Part shown: piece after piece, positions 56,528 to 64,000 of the stretch
How positions within the stretch are numbered: the stretch's first letter is position 1
How the letters are laid out: each line of letters begins with the position of its first letter
Assembly: GCF_000621725.1 (NCBI RefSeq)
Contig: NZ_JHXM01000001.1
Span: 13,297 to 77,296 of the forward strand
Length of the DNA stretch: 64,000 nucleotides
Direction of reading: 5' to 3'
Origin: Xylanibacter brevis ATCC 19188
GTDB taxonomy: Bacteria; Bacteroidota; Bacteroidia; Bacteroidales; Bacteroidaceae
Notes under the pieces: generated by a model
Seen by the model: only the letters and a program-made list of their open reading frames with translations
Told to the model about the DNA's origin: nothing
The model's database searches: none
Program-made: the position numbers and the translations under genes

Positions 56528-57748
56528 TTAGAACATTTTAGATACACGGTGGATGCCTTCGACGAGGGTGTCCACCTCTTTTTTTGTATTATACAGGGCA
56601 AACGAAGCGCGAACGGTGCCGCTGATGCCAAGGCGATCCATCAGAGGCTGGGCGCAGTGGTGACCGGTGCGGACAGCAATGCCCAGACGATCAAGCAGTG
56701 TTCCCATGTCCAGATGGTGGATGTCGCCAACATTGAAGCTGACCACAGCATCCTTGACAGATGCATCTCTCGGACCATAAATCTTCATGCCATCGACGGT
56801 CTGTAGCTGTTCCATGCAATAGCGCGTAAGCTCGTGCTCGTGCTGCTGTACGGCATCGAAACCTACGGAATCAATATACTCAATAGCCTTGGCCAAACCA
56901 TGAGTAGCTACATAGTCGGGGGTGCCGGCCTCAAACTTGAACGGCAGGCGCTCGAAGGTGGTCTTTGTCCACGTCACCTTGTCGATCATCTCGCCACCAC
57001 CCTGATAGGGAGGCAACTTCTCAAGCCACGCTTCCTTACCATAGAGCACGCCAATGCCCGTAGGACCATACATTTTATGACCACTAAAGGCAAAGAAGTC
57101 GCAGTCCATCTTCTGTACATCTATCGCCATGTGGGGAGCACTCTGGGCACCATCCACCAGCACGGGGATGCCATGGGCATGCGCCACACTGATGATTTGC
57201 TCAACGGGGTTTACCGTGCCTAGCACATTGCTGACATGCGCCACGCTGACAATCTTGGTCTTTTCGGTGATGAGCGATTCCAACTGATCCATGCAGAGCA
57301 GGCCATCGTCGGTGATGGGGATGTGCTTTACCACGATACCGCGCTTCATGGCCTGCAGTTGCCACGACACGATGTTAGAGTGGTGCTCCATCTCAGTGAC
57401 CAGCACCTCATCGCCAGCCTGCATCTGCGACTCGCAAAACGATGAAGCCACCAGGTTGATAGCCTCGGTGGTGCCGCGGGTGAAGATAATCTCTTCGGTC
57501 TTGCCGGCGTTGATAAAGCGGCGCACAGTCTCGCGGGCAGCTTCGTGCAGGTCGGTAGCCTGCTGCGAAAGGTAGTGCACACCGCGATGCACGTTGGCAT
57601 TCACGTTCAGGTACTCGTCGCGCATGGCATCGAGCACGCACAGGGGCTTCTGCGTGGTAGCCGCATTATCCAGATAGACCAGGGGTTTTCCATATACTTC
57701 CCGCTGCAGGATGGGGAAGTCTTCGCGTATCTTATCTATATTATACAT
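56528..57748 (-). CDS. sufS: Cysteine desulfurase SufS
   Basis: A 406-residue PLP enzyme of group II, moving sulfur from cysteine to the Fe-S assembly system. The PLP Lys is in FAFSGHKMYGPTGIGVLYG and the active Cys365 in RTGHHCAQPLM. It is the partner of SufBCD but is separated here from sufD by a GH27 gene on the other strand and a repeat array (57749-60769). Confidence 0.95.
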   Translation of the reverse strand: MYNIDKIREDFPILQREVYGKPLVYLDNAATTQKPLCVLDAMRDEYLNVNANVHRGVHYLSQQATDLHEAARETVRRFINAGKTEEIIFTRGTTEAINLVASSFCESQMQAGDEVLVTEMEHHSNIVSWQLQAMKRGIVVKHIPITDDGLLCMDQLESLITEKTKIVSVAHVSNVLGTVNPVEQIISVAHAHGIPVLVDGAQSAPHMAIDVQKMDCDFFAFSGHKMYGPTGIGVLYGKEAWLEKLPPYQGGGEMIDKVTWTKTTFERLPFKFEAGTPDYVATHGLAKAIEYIDSVGFDAVQQHEHELTRYCMEQLQTVDGMKIYGPRDASVKDAVVSFNVGDIHHLDMGTLLDRLGIAVRTGHHCAQPLMDRLGISGTVRASFALYNTKKEVDTLVEGIHRVSKMF

Positions 57749-57767
57749 CCTTATTCAATTTTGCATG

Positions 57768-57775
57768 CAAAAATA
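57768..57775 (-). promoter_or_regulatory. -7 box of sufS
   Basis: TATTTTTG on the minus strand, 19 bp before the ATG, showing that sufS has its own promoter. Confidence 0.5.
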
Positions 57776-57819
57776 CAAATAAAAGGTGAAAAACGATGCG
57801 CAATTTGCAAATAAATTAG

Positions 57820-57827
57820 TACTTTTG
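57820..57827 (+). promoter_or_regulatory. -7 box of the GH27 gene
   Basis: TACTTTTG followed by CACC, 27 bp before the ATG. No good -33 box. Confidence 0.55.
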
Positions 57828-57854
57828 CACCGAAAACTACAAACTATTTAAATT

Positions 57855-60350
57855 ATGAAAAAACTAACATTAACAATCATTTCCTTATTTCTTATGCTGA
57901 ACACTTTGACAGCGCAAGAAGAAATGGCAACCTTTCGCACCTGGGCAATGACGCCCCCTATGGGTTGGAACTCATGGGACTGCTACTACTCATCGGTTAC
58001 AGAAAAAGAGGTTCTTCAAAATGCACAGTACCTGGTTGACAACGACCTGGTGCGCCACGGATGGGAGTATGTCGTGGTGGACATACGTTGGTACTGCCAA
58101 CATCCGTCACTGGGCGGTGGCAACTACAACCAGCGCGGCGACCAAGGCTACGTTATCGATGAATACGGACGATATCTGCCCTCACCTACTCGCTTCCCTT
58201 CGTGCATGGTCAATGGCAAAAACGAAGGTTTTAAGGCGCTGGCCGACAAGATTCACAAGATGGGATTGAAATTCGGAATCCACATCATGCGTGGCGTTCC
58301 CAAATCGGTGGTAGGCAGTAGCTACAAGCTGAAGGGAAGCGAGCAGACAGCCTGGTCGCAGGTTTACAATGGCACAACGTCGCCCTGCACCTGGCTAAAG
58401 GACAACCTGCTGGTGAGAAACAACGAAGCTGGTCAGCTGTACTACAACTCTATCATGGATCTGTATGCCGAATGGGGTGTGGACTTCCTGAAGATTGACG
58501 ACCTGAGTAGGCCGTTCTACACGGACGAGATTCACATGATACGCAAGGCTATAGATCAAACAGGACGCCCCATAGTTCTGTCGCTATCACCTGGAAAAAC
58601 ACAGTATCAGTATGCCGAAGAATGTCTGCAGAATGCCAACATGTGGCGCATGATGGACGATTTGTGGGACAACTGGAGCGCTGTGGATGCCGTTTTCAAC
58701 GAAGCCAACGAGTGGAGTCAGTATGCCCGACCTGGCAATTATGCCGACTGCGACATGCTGCCATTGGGACAAATTGCCATGACCATTGGCGACCAAGGAT
58801 TTACGAATGCCGATAAAGGACGGTGGACGCTGCTGACACAGAACGAACAGATGACCATGATGACACTATGGGGCATCTGCCACTCGCCATTATTCTTCGG
58901 TGGCGAGATGACCAAGAATGATGCTTTCACGCTGTCGCTGCTGAACAACGAGGAGTATCACCGTATGCATAAATATGGCATCAATGCGCATCAGGTGAAC
59001 AACGACGAGGACAACGGACGTGTAGTTTGGACGTCTAAAGACCCAGTGACAGGCAACCGCTGGCTGGCTCTGTTCCAACGCGACAACAACCGCTGGATAG
59101 CAGGCAACAAGGCGCTCTACAAGTCGGAGACGGTGGCTTACACGACCGACGGTCATGCTGTAAACGTGGATATCGAATGGCCCCAAGGAGCCAAGACCCT
59201 TGTTCTGGTTGTTGACGACGGCGGCGACAACTTTAACTACGATCACGGCGACTGGATTAACCCCACACTGGTGCTGCGAGACGGGACCGAGGTTGAACTG
59301 ACCGGCACCTACAAGACGCGTCAATACACCAAGTCGTACTTTAACCGCGTGTATGAGAACAAGAACGTGGACCATGGTGGAAAGATGAAGGTGATGGGCA
59401 CGACCTATGATCGCGGTTTCTCGACAGATGCCAATGCGGCTATTTTCTTCACGATACCCGACAACATGGATGTGGTTCGCTTTAAAGCAATGGCTGCTGC
59501 CGATGACTCTGGCATCGGACAGACGGGCGCCACAACTTCCGTGAGGTTTATGGTGTTCGACCAAAACCCATTGACCGACGAACAAGAGGATTATGCCGCG
59601 CGCTCTGGTCTTATCTCACGCACTGGCACCAAGTCGAAAGTGCTTGAAGCCGACATAACAGATGCCGAGCAACTGAAAATCTTTGTGAGCAACTATGGCG
59701 ATGGTTTTGCCTACGACCGTGCCGATCTGATTAATCCCGTCTTGATTGATGCCGATGGAAACGAGACTTCATTGACCACATTAAGCCATAATTCGTATAG
59801 CTCGGAGTGGGGTTCTTTACACGTCAACAAAAATGTGGAAGGAAATACGCTGCGCGTTGATGGCGTGAACTATGAGACAGGACTGGGGCTCAACGGTCAG
59901 TGTACCTTAGTTTACAACCTGCCAGAGGGGCATCAGTTCAAAACCTTTAGGGCATTATGCGGTTATGATTCCAGCTGCGACACAGACAACCCATCGACCA
60001 CGGGGACTACCATGGAGTTTTTCTTCTATGTCACAAAGAATGATAGCTACGATGTTGACCTGACACAGTTTGGATATTCGGCCGACGAAGACATCCCGCT
60101 TTACGACATTTGGGCAAAGAAGGATGTGGGCACCGTCAGCGGCACGCTGAAGACCAAGGTGCCCAGTCACGGCGTGAAACTGTTCAGATTGGGCAACACG
60201 CCTGTGCCTTCGGCAATCAAAGACACGCAGAAGGGGACGGCTACAAACCTGATACACAGCGACAAGTATTTCGATCTGAACGGCAGAGAAACAGCCAAGC
60301 CGCAGTCGGGCATATACATAACAAATGGGAAAAAGGTCATCAGCAGATGA
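57855..60350 (+). CDS. Secreted GH27 alpha-galactosidase with two NPCBM-like modules
   Basis: An 831-residue exported enzyme, signal peptide 1-20. The barrel starts TPPMGWNSWDCYY; the nucleophile is D215 in FLKIDD and the likely acid/base D294 in GNYADCDML. Two related modules follow (about 430-580 and 590-740), each with GDG/GGD-N-x-DxxDxxNP and an NKNVDHGG or NKNVEGN motif, like NPCBM sugar-binding domains. The C-terminus (FDLNGRETAKPQSGIYITNGKKVISR split as DLNGRE and NGKKVISR) resembles the sorting tail of the GH31 protein. Family members cleave alpha-galactose or beta-L-arabinopyranose. It interrupts the suf genes, and its last codons form a terminator. Confidence 0.9.
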   Translation: MKKLTLTIISLFLMLNTLTAQEEMATFRTWAMTPPMGWNSWDCYYSSVTEKEVLQNAQYLVDNDLVRHGWEYVVVDIRWYCQHPSLGGGNYNQRGDQGYVIDEYGRYLPSPTRFPSCMVNGKNEGFKALADKIHKMGLKFGIHIMRGVPKSVVGSSYKLKGSEQTAWSQVYNGTTSPCTWLKDNLLVRNNEAGQLYYNSIMDLYAEWGVDFLKIDDLSRPFYTDEIHMIRKAIDQTGRPIVLSLSPGKTQYQYAEECLQNANMWRMMDDLWDNWSAVDAVFNEANEWSQYARPGNYADCDMLPLGQIAMTIGDQGFTNADKGRWTLLTQNEQMTMMTLWGICHSPLFFGGEMTKNDAFTLSLLNNEEYHRMHKYGINAHQVNNDEDNGRVVWTSKDPVTGNRWLALFQRDNNRWIAGNKALYKSETVAYTTDGHAVNVDIEWPQGAKTLVLVVDDGGDNFNYDHGDWINPTLVLRDGTEVELTGTYKTRQYTKSYFNRVYENKNVDHGGKMKVMGTTYDRGFSTDANAAIFFTIPDNMDVVRFKAMAAADDSGIGQTGATTSVRFMVFDQNPLTDEQEDYAARSGLISRTGTKSKVLEADITDAEQLKIFVSNYGDGFAYDRADLINPVLIDADGNETSLTTLSHNSYSSEWGSLHVNKNVEGNTLRVDGVNYETGLGLNGQCTLVYNLPEGHQFKTFRALCGYDSSCDTDNPSTTGTTMEFFFYVTKNDSYDVDLTQFGYSADEDIPLYDIWAKKDVGTVSGTLKTKVPSHGVKLFRLGNTPVPSAIKDTQKGTATNLIHSDKYFDLNGRETAKPQSGIYITNGKKVISR

Positions 60351-60359
60351 CCTTTTTTC
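60331..60359 (+). terminator. GH27 terminator embedded in its last codons
   Basis: AAAAAGGTCATC (60331-60342) pairs with GATGACCTTTTT (60347-60358) around a 4-nt loop and ends in six T. The TGA stop (60348-60350) is inside the right arm; the left arm encodes K-K-V-I. Confidence 0.88.
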
Positions 60360-60483
60360 TTTCCCCCCACATCCCGAGCAGTCCTCCTACAACTTCATAC
60401 AGCCACTTTCATCATCCTGGAGCGGAAGTATTAAACCGTCAAACGGACACGATGAAACGACAACAGTAAAACAATGGTGTTGA

Positions 60484-60748
60484 TTCCAGCCCCTGGAAAA
60501 CTTGTTTTTAGCCCCTGGACGCATCATTTTCAGGGGCTAGAATGGGTGTCTCTAGGGGCTGGATGCGCGCGCTCCAGGGGCTAGATGGACACCAAAAGTG
60601 GCACTATTGCAGCGCAAAAGTGGCACTTTGATCTGATAAAAGCGATGGTTTGACGTAACGAAAGTGCCACTTGGGCCACGGCAAACAAACAACTTTCCCG
60701 TAACGAAAGCAGCGCTTTGGTTACGGGAAAGCAGCACGTCTGTGACGC
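60484..60748. repeat. Phased 22-bp array C: twelve units, two core families
   Basis: Five units carry cores at 60485 (TCCAG-CCC-CTGGA), 60507 (TTTAG-CCC-CTGGA), 60529 (TTCAG-GGG-CTAGA), 60551 (TCTAG-GGG-CTGGA) and 60573 (TCCAG-GGG-CTAGA). Seven follow at 60595 (AAAGT-GGC-ACTAT), 60617 (AAAGT-GGC-ACTTT), 60639 (AAAGC-GAT-GGTTT), 60661 (AAAGT-GCC-ACTTG), 60683 (degenerate), 60706 (AAAGC-AGC-GCTTT) and 60728 (AAAGCAGCACGTC). The step is 22 bp throughout, except one of 23 bp. The array fills most of the 419-bp gap between convergent GH27 and sufD; 60361-60483 shows nothing recognisable. Confidence 0.92.
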
Positions 60749-60769
60749 GTCAAGGGGGGAAAAGTGCTC

Positions 60770-62125
60770 TTAGTGACAGAGCTTGCAGCCTTCACACTTG
60801 TTCAGTTCGCCACGGAAGCGCTTCTCTACCAAGTGGTGGAGACGGTCGCGGAGGGGTTCGAGCACCATCTTGTCGATGACCTCATTGATGAAGGCATTCT
60901 GCAACAGCAGTTTGGCTTCCTGCAGCGAGATGCCGCGCTGGCGCATGTAGAAGAGGGCGGCATCGTTGAGCTGACCTACGGTAGAGCCGTGAGCACACTT
61001 CACATCGTCGGCATAGATCTCGAGCATGGGCTGAGTGTACATGCGGGCCTCCTTGGTGGCCGTCAGGTTCTGATTGGTCATCTGCGAAGAGGTCTTCTGC
61101 GCACCATGTTCCACCAGCACTCTGCCAGCAAAGGCACCTACGGCCTTGTCGTCGAGCACATATTTGTAAAGTTCGTTAGAGGTACAGTGCGGTACGCGGT
61201 GAACGATCAGGGTGTTGTTGTCCACATGCTGCTGCTTGTCAGCTATCACGCAACCATAGCACTGGCACTCGGCACCCTCGCCATTGAAGACCAGGTCGAG
61301 GCGGTTGCGCGTGATGCCGTTGTGCAGGGTGATGACATTATGGTTCACACGGCTGTTGGCCTGCTGCGAGATATAGACATTGCTCAGGCGCACATTCTTG
61401 TGATGCGTCTCCTCCATGCAGTAGAGGTCGAGCGAGGCGTTCTCGCCGACGCATGCCTCGATGACCTGTGTGGCCAGGAAGTGGCGGTCGTCGGCAGCAT
61501 GATCGCAAAACAGCATCTTGACCTCGGCACCCTCTTCGACCACAATCAGCACGCGGCGATTGACCATCAGGTCGGGCACCTGGCGTTGGGCGTTCTGGGG
61601 GGTGGTTTTCAGGATGTTGATGACCTGAATGGTGCGGTCCACCTTGACATTCCGTGGCACATAGACCAGCAGGCCGTCTTGCGCCAACATGGTGTTGAGT
61701 GCCGTGATGCCATCGTCAGAGGTTTTGGCCAACTTGCCATAATACTGGGCCACCACCTCGGGATAGTCGCGCATGGAACCCACGATGACGCCTTCAGGCA
61801 GATGCGCCTTGGGCTTGTCGTCGTGGAAGAACATGTCGTTGACCACGAAGTAGAGGCTGGTGCTGAGGTTGGGCACGTCGCAGTGGAAAGCCTCATAGGG
61901 ATCTACGGGTATCTGCAAGCGGTTGATGTTGACGCCATAGTCGGGCTCAAAGAGCTTCTGCACGTCGGTGTATTTATAGCGCTCCACCTTCTTGCTGGGA
62001 AATCCAGCAGACACGAAGTCGCTGAAAGCCTCATCACGCACGGCGTTCATGGGCTCTGGGGCATGCGAGAAAATCAGCTCGCGCGCCTCTTTGTATAATT
62101 CTATGTATTGCTGTTCTGACTGCAT
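60770..62125 (-). CDS. sufD: Fe-S cluster assembly protein SufD
   Basis: A 451-residue beta-helix scaffold subunit of the SufBCD complex. GFPSKKVERYKYTDVQKLF opens it, with YVPRNVKVDRTIQVINIL and the C-terminal EARMYTQPMLEIYADDVKCAHGSTVGQLNDAALFYMRQRGI diagnostic in parts. It ends in CEGCKLCH. The ATG at 62125 (MQSEQQYIELY) is preferred, though one at 62152 is open. It follows sufC on the same strand. Its stop adjoins array C. Confidence 0.94.
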   Translation of the reverse strand: MQSEQQYIELYKEARELIFSHAPEPMNAVRDEAFSDFVSAGFPSKKVERYKYTDVQKLFEPDYGVNINRLQIPVDPYEAFHCDVPNLSTSLYFVVNDMFFHDDKPKAHLPEGVIVGSMRDYPEVVAQYYGKLAKTSDDGITALNTMLAQDGLLVYVPRNVKVDRTIQVINILKTTPQNAQRQVPDLMVNRRVLIVVEEGAEVKMLFCDHAADDRHFLATQVIEACVGENASLDLYCMEETHHKNVRLSNVYISQQANSRVNHNVITLHNGITRNRLDLVFNGEGAECQCYGCVIADKQQHVDNNTLIVHRVPHCTSNELYKYVLDDKAVGAFAGRVLVEHGAQKTSSQMTNQNLTATKEARMYTQPMLEIYADDVKCAHGSTVGQLNDAALFYMRQRGISLQEAKLLLQNAFINEVIDKMVLEPLRDRLHHLVEKRFRGELNKCEGCKLCH

Positions 62126-62184
62126 ATCAAGTGTGGTAGCAAAAATCTTCACTCTTCACTTTTCACTCATCACTGGCGTACGAG

Positions 62185-62940
62185 CTACTCTTCTCCGATC
62201 TCTTCCTTAATCCAGTCGTAGCCGTGCTCCTGAATCTGCTTGGCAAGTTCAGGACCGCCAGTCTTCACGATGCGGCCCTTGTAGAGCACATGTACAAACT
62301 GCGGACGAATCATTTCGAGCAGACGGTCGTAGTGGGTAATCACGATGCACGACGTCTCGGGCGTCTGCAACTTGTTGACACCCTCGGCCACGATACGCAT
62401 GGCATCAACGTCAAGACCAGAGTCTGTCTCGTCGAGGATAGAGAGCTTTGGCTCGAGCATGGCCATCTGGAAAATCTCGTTGCGCTTTTTCTCACCACCG
62501 CTGAAGCCTTCGTTCACCGAACGGTTGGCCAACTTTGAGTCAAGCTCCACGATCTTGCGCTTCTCGCGCTGCAGCTTCAGGAACTCGGCAGCATTCAGCG
62601 GCTCCAGGCCGTGGTACTTGCGCTTCTCGTTGATGGCGGCCTTCATGAAGTTGGTCATCGAAACGCCGGGAATCTCTACAGGATACTGGAACGAGAGAAA
62701 CAGACCCTCGTGGGCTCTGTCTTCGGGTTTCATCTCCAGCAGGTTCTTACCATTGAAGAAGGCCTCGCCCTCGGTCACCTCATAGAGGGGATTGCCCACC
62801 AGCACAGCGCTCAGCGTGCTTTTTCCCGAGCCGTTAGGACCCATAATGGCATGCGTCTCGCCATCATTGATTACCAGGTTGATGCCTTTCAATATCTCCT
62901 TCTCACCAATCTTGGCATGCAGATTCTTTACTTCTAACAT
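62185..62940 (-). CDS. sufC: Fe-S cluster assembly ATPase SufC
   Basis: A 251-residue ABC-type ATPase that drives SufBCD conformational changes. Walker A is GPNGSGKST, signature FSGGEKKRNEI, and Walker B SILDETDSGLD. The ATG at 62940 gives MLEVKNLHAKIG; an upstream ATG eight codons earlier lies next to the -7 box. sufB, normally before sufC, is not in the window, and the upstream gene is on the other strand. Confidence 0.96.
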   Translation of the reverse strand: MLEVKNLHAKIGEKEILKGINLVINDGETHAIMGPNGSGKSTLSAVLVGNPLYEVTEGEAFFNGKNLLEMKPEDRAHEGLFLSFQYPVEIPGVSMTNFMKAAINEKRKYHGLEPLNAAEFLKLQREKRKIVELDSKLANRSVNEGFSGGEKKRNEIFQMAMLEPKLSILDETDSGLDVDAMRIVAEGVNKLQTPETSCIVITHYDRLLEMIRPQFVHVLYKGRIVKTGGPELAKQIQEHGYDWIKEEIGEE

Positions 62941-62961
62941 CTTTTTCTTTCTTTTTGCCTG

Positions 62962-62992
62962 CAAAGTTACAATTAAGTAGGCACACTACAAA
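62962..62992 (-). promoter_or_regulatory. sufCD promoter
   Basis: TTTG (62989-62992), 19-bp spacer and TAACTTTG (62962-62969) on the minus strand, 21 bp before the sufC ATG. Confidence 0.75.
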
Positions 62993-63056
62993 AGAAAAAA
63001 TCATAAAATAAGAAAAATAATTAGCTTTGTTTTATGCTCGTCTAACCTTTTTATTG

Positions 63057-63064
63057 TATCTTTG
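63057..63064 (+). promoter_or_regulatory. -7 box of the 63087 gene
   Basis: TATCTTTG followed by CA, 22 bp before the ATG, divergent from the sufCD promoter. Confidence 0.5.
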
Positions 63065-63086
63065 CAATCATAAAGACAACAAGACT

Positions 63087-64000
63087 ATGAATCTACTACG
63101 AATAACAAAACACTCCATATATGCACTGACCATCATGGCTGCCGTGCTGGTGCTACTGACAGCATGCAACAGCACGCAGGCTGAGCAGACCATCATCGTG
63201 AAGGCCGACTCGCTGATGAACGAGGCCTACCTGAGGCACGACTACGACTCGGTCTTGTTGCTGGCAGACCGCTTTGAGGCGAATCATGAGATGACACCCA
63301 TGAAGGTGCACTACTGGCGCGGCTATGCCTACTCCAGACAGAAGAGGGTGAGACTGGCCGAGAAACAGTGGCGCAAGGCGTTCGAGATCAGTATCGACAC
63401 CGACGAGGACATGGACTACTATGCCAAGTGCGCCAACCGCCTGTCGGGACTGCTGCTGGTGAAGGGCGACCAGGATGCCATCATGAAGGACATCGTGCCA
63501 GCCATGCAGCGACTGAAAGAAGTCAAGAAAGACAATAGCACAGACTTTGCCTTTATGCAGGTGGCCGTGGGATGCTGCCAACTGCAACTGGGCAACCCGA
63601 AGGATGCAACCGACGATTTCGAGGATGCCTACAAAAAATATCTCGACATCATCCGAAAAGACCCGAGCATCAGCAACTTCACCAGTGCCATCGTGGGCGT
63701 TATCAACATCACCGAACAGAACCTGGCAGCCAAAAACTATCAGGATGCTAACGACTGGACGGAGCACTTCGCCGAACTGCTGCAGCAATACATGCTGCTG
63801 CCTGCACCCAACAAGGTGTTCCTCGACAAGCAGCTGGGACGACTCAACTTATACCGTGCCAGTGCTCTGGAAGGACTGGGACACAAGGCTGAAGCCAAGG
63901 CGGCATACAACAGGGCCATGATGACCAACTATGCGAAGAGCGCCGAAGGACAGTATGAGGCCATCAGCTACCTGATGACGGCACAGCGCTGGCAGGAGGC
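63087..64000 (+). CDS. TPR-type lipoprotein, possibly sensor histidine kinase N-terminus (partial)
   Basis: An open frame of 304 codons runs off the right edge. It starts with a lipoprotein signal (residues 1-27, lipobox LLTAC, Cys27). The rest is helical with TPR-like units: ADSLMNEAYLRHDYDSVLLLADRF, HYWRGYAYSRQKRVRLAEKQWRKAF and LYRASALEGLGHKAEAKAAYNRA. In Bacteroidales this type of N-terminus (DUF5112-like) often precedes a membrane helix and histidine kinase, but no kinase part is visible here. A plain TPR lipoprotein is equally possible. Confidence 0.7.
   Translation, partial: MNLLRITKHSIYALTIMAAVLVLLTACNSTQAEQTIIVKADSLMNEAYLRHDYDSVLLLADRFEANHEMTPMKVHYWRGYAYSRQKRVRLAEKQWRKAFEISIDTDEDMDYYAKCANRLSGLLLVKGDQDAIMKDIVPAMQRLKEVKKDNSTDFAFMQVAVGCCQLQLGNPKDATDDFEDAYKKYLDIIRKDPSISNFTSAIVGVINITEQNLAAKNYQDANDWTEHFAELLQQYMLLPAPNKVFLDKQLGRLNLYRASALEGLGHKAEAKAAYNRAMMTNYAKSAEGQYEAISYLMTAQRWQE

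Noticed and set aside
60484..60748. Plasmid-type iteron origin
   Set aside because: 22 bp fits iteron length, but there is no replication initiator gene, three loci exist in chromosomal housekeeping context, and two core families alternate.
60764..62098. 444-codon open frame opposite sufD
   Set aside because: Antisense shadow; sufD carries the conserved C-terminal block.

Overview
The window looks like chromosome of a Bacteroidales bacterium, most likely a rumen or gut Prevotella-type organism. Evidence read from the sequence: many genes are preceded by the Bacteroidetes -33 TTTG / -7 TAnnTTTG promoter; the cell-division cluster has the Bacteroidetes order; there is a glycine-lipid acyltransferase pair, a transmembrane AraC-type sugar regulator, several secreted plant-polysaccharide hydrolases, and DUF4292/DUF4923/DUF3109 proteins. 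I see no phage, insertion sequence, plasmid gene or CRISPR array.

Layout. 1-518: 5' end of prfB (-) and a 43-bp tandem array framed by a perfect 35-bp inverted repeat. 519-8295 (-): a secreted GH31 enzyme, a membrane-anchored AraC-type regulator and a long-chain acyl-CoA ligase. 8491-10535 (+): ptb and buk. 10649-13310 (-): gyrB, rpsT, tRNA-Glu. 13416-14141 (+): recO. 14317-29840 (-): the complete division and cell-wall (dcw) cluster, mraZ-rsmH-ftsL-ftsI-murE-mraY-murD-ftsW-murG-murC-ftsQ-ftsA-ftsZ, with a MraZ operator of three 10-bp-spaced boxes in front. 30101-31935 (+): glycine-lipid genes. 32350-33684 (-) dgt, divergent from dut and an envelope operon (TPR protein, DUF4292 lipoprotein, EnvC-like protein) up to 38322. 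38376-39449 (-): an ArgE-like deacylase. 39593-45268 (+): a GH35-GH95-AraC operon. 45272-46603 (-): DUF3109 and ung. 46743-47498 (+): an unknown membrane protein. 47607-56045 (-): gpmI, DUF4923 lipoprotein, PcRGLX/YetA-like protein, GH105, WYL regulator, rnhB. 56177-56443 (+): a small unknown protein. 56528-62940: sufS, sufD and sufC (-), with a GH27 gene (+) between sufD and sufS. 63087-end (+): a truncated TPR-type lipoprotein.

How it fits together. Two thirds of the window is housekeeping: peptidoglycan and division, DNA topology and repair, nucleotide-pool cleaning, Fe-S assembly, glycolysis and lipids. Embedded in it are small carbohydrate modules: GH31 with a membrane AraC regulator, GH35+GH95 with an AraC regulator, GH105+PcRGLX with a WYL regulator, and a lone GH27. 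Together they suggest trimming of galactosylated/fucosylated hemicellulose and pectin side chains. No SusC/SusD pair is present.

Most unusual signal. Three intergenic regions (32000-32219, 49279-49388, 60484-60748) hold arrays with a strict 22-bp period. Each unit carries a 13-bp core built as a 5-bp arm, 3 free bases and a complementary 5-bp arm. Two unrelated core families occur, TCTAG-N3-CTAGA-like and AAAGT-GGC-ACTTT-like, and both sit in the same 22-bp register. At two loci a block of the first family is followed by a block of the second in the same relative order, and both of those loci lie between convergent genes. I do not recognise this as a described element.
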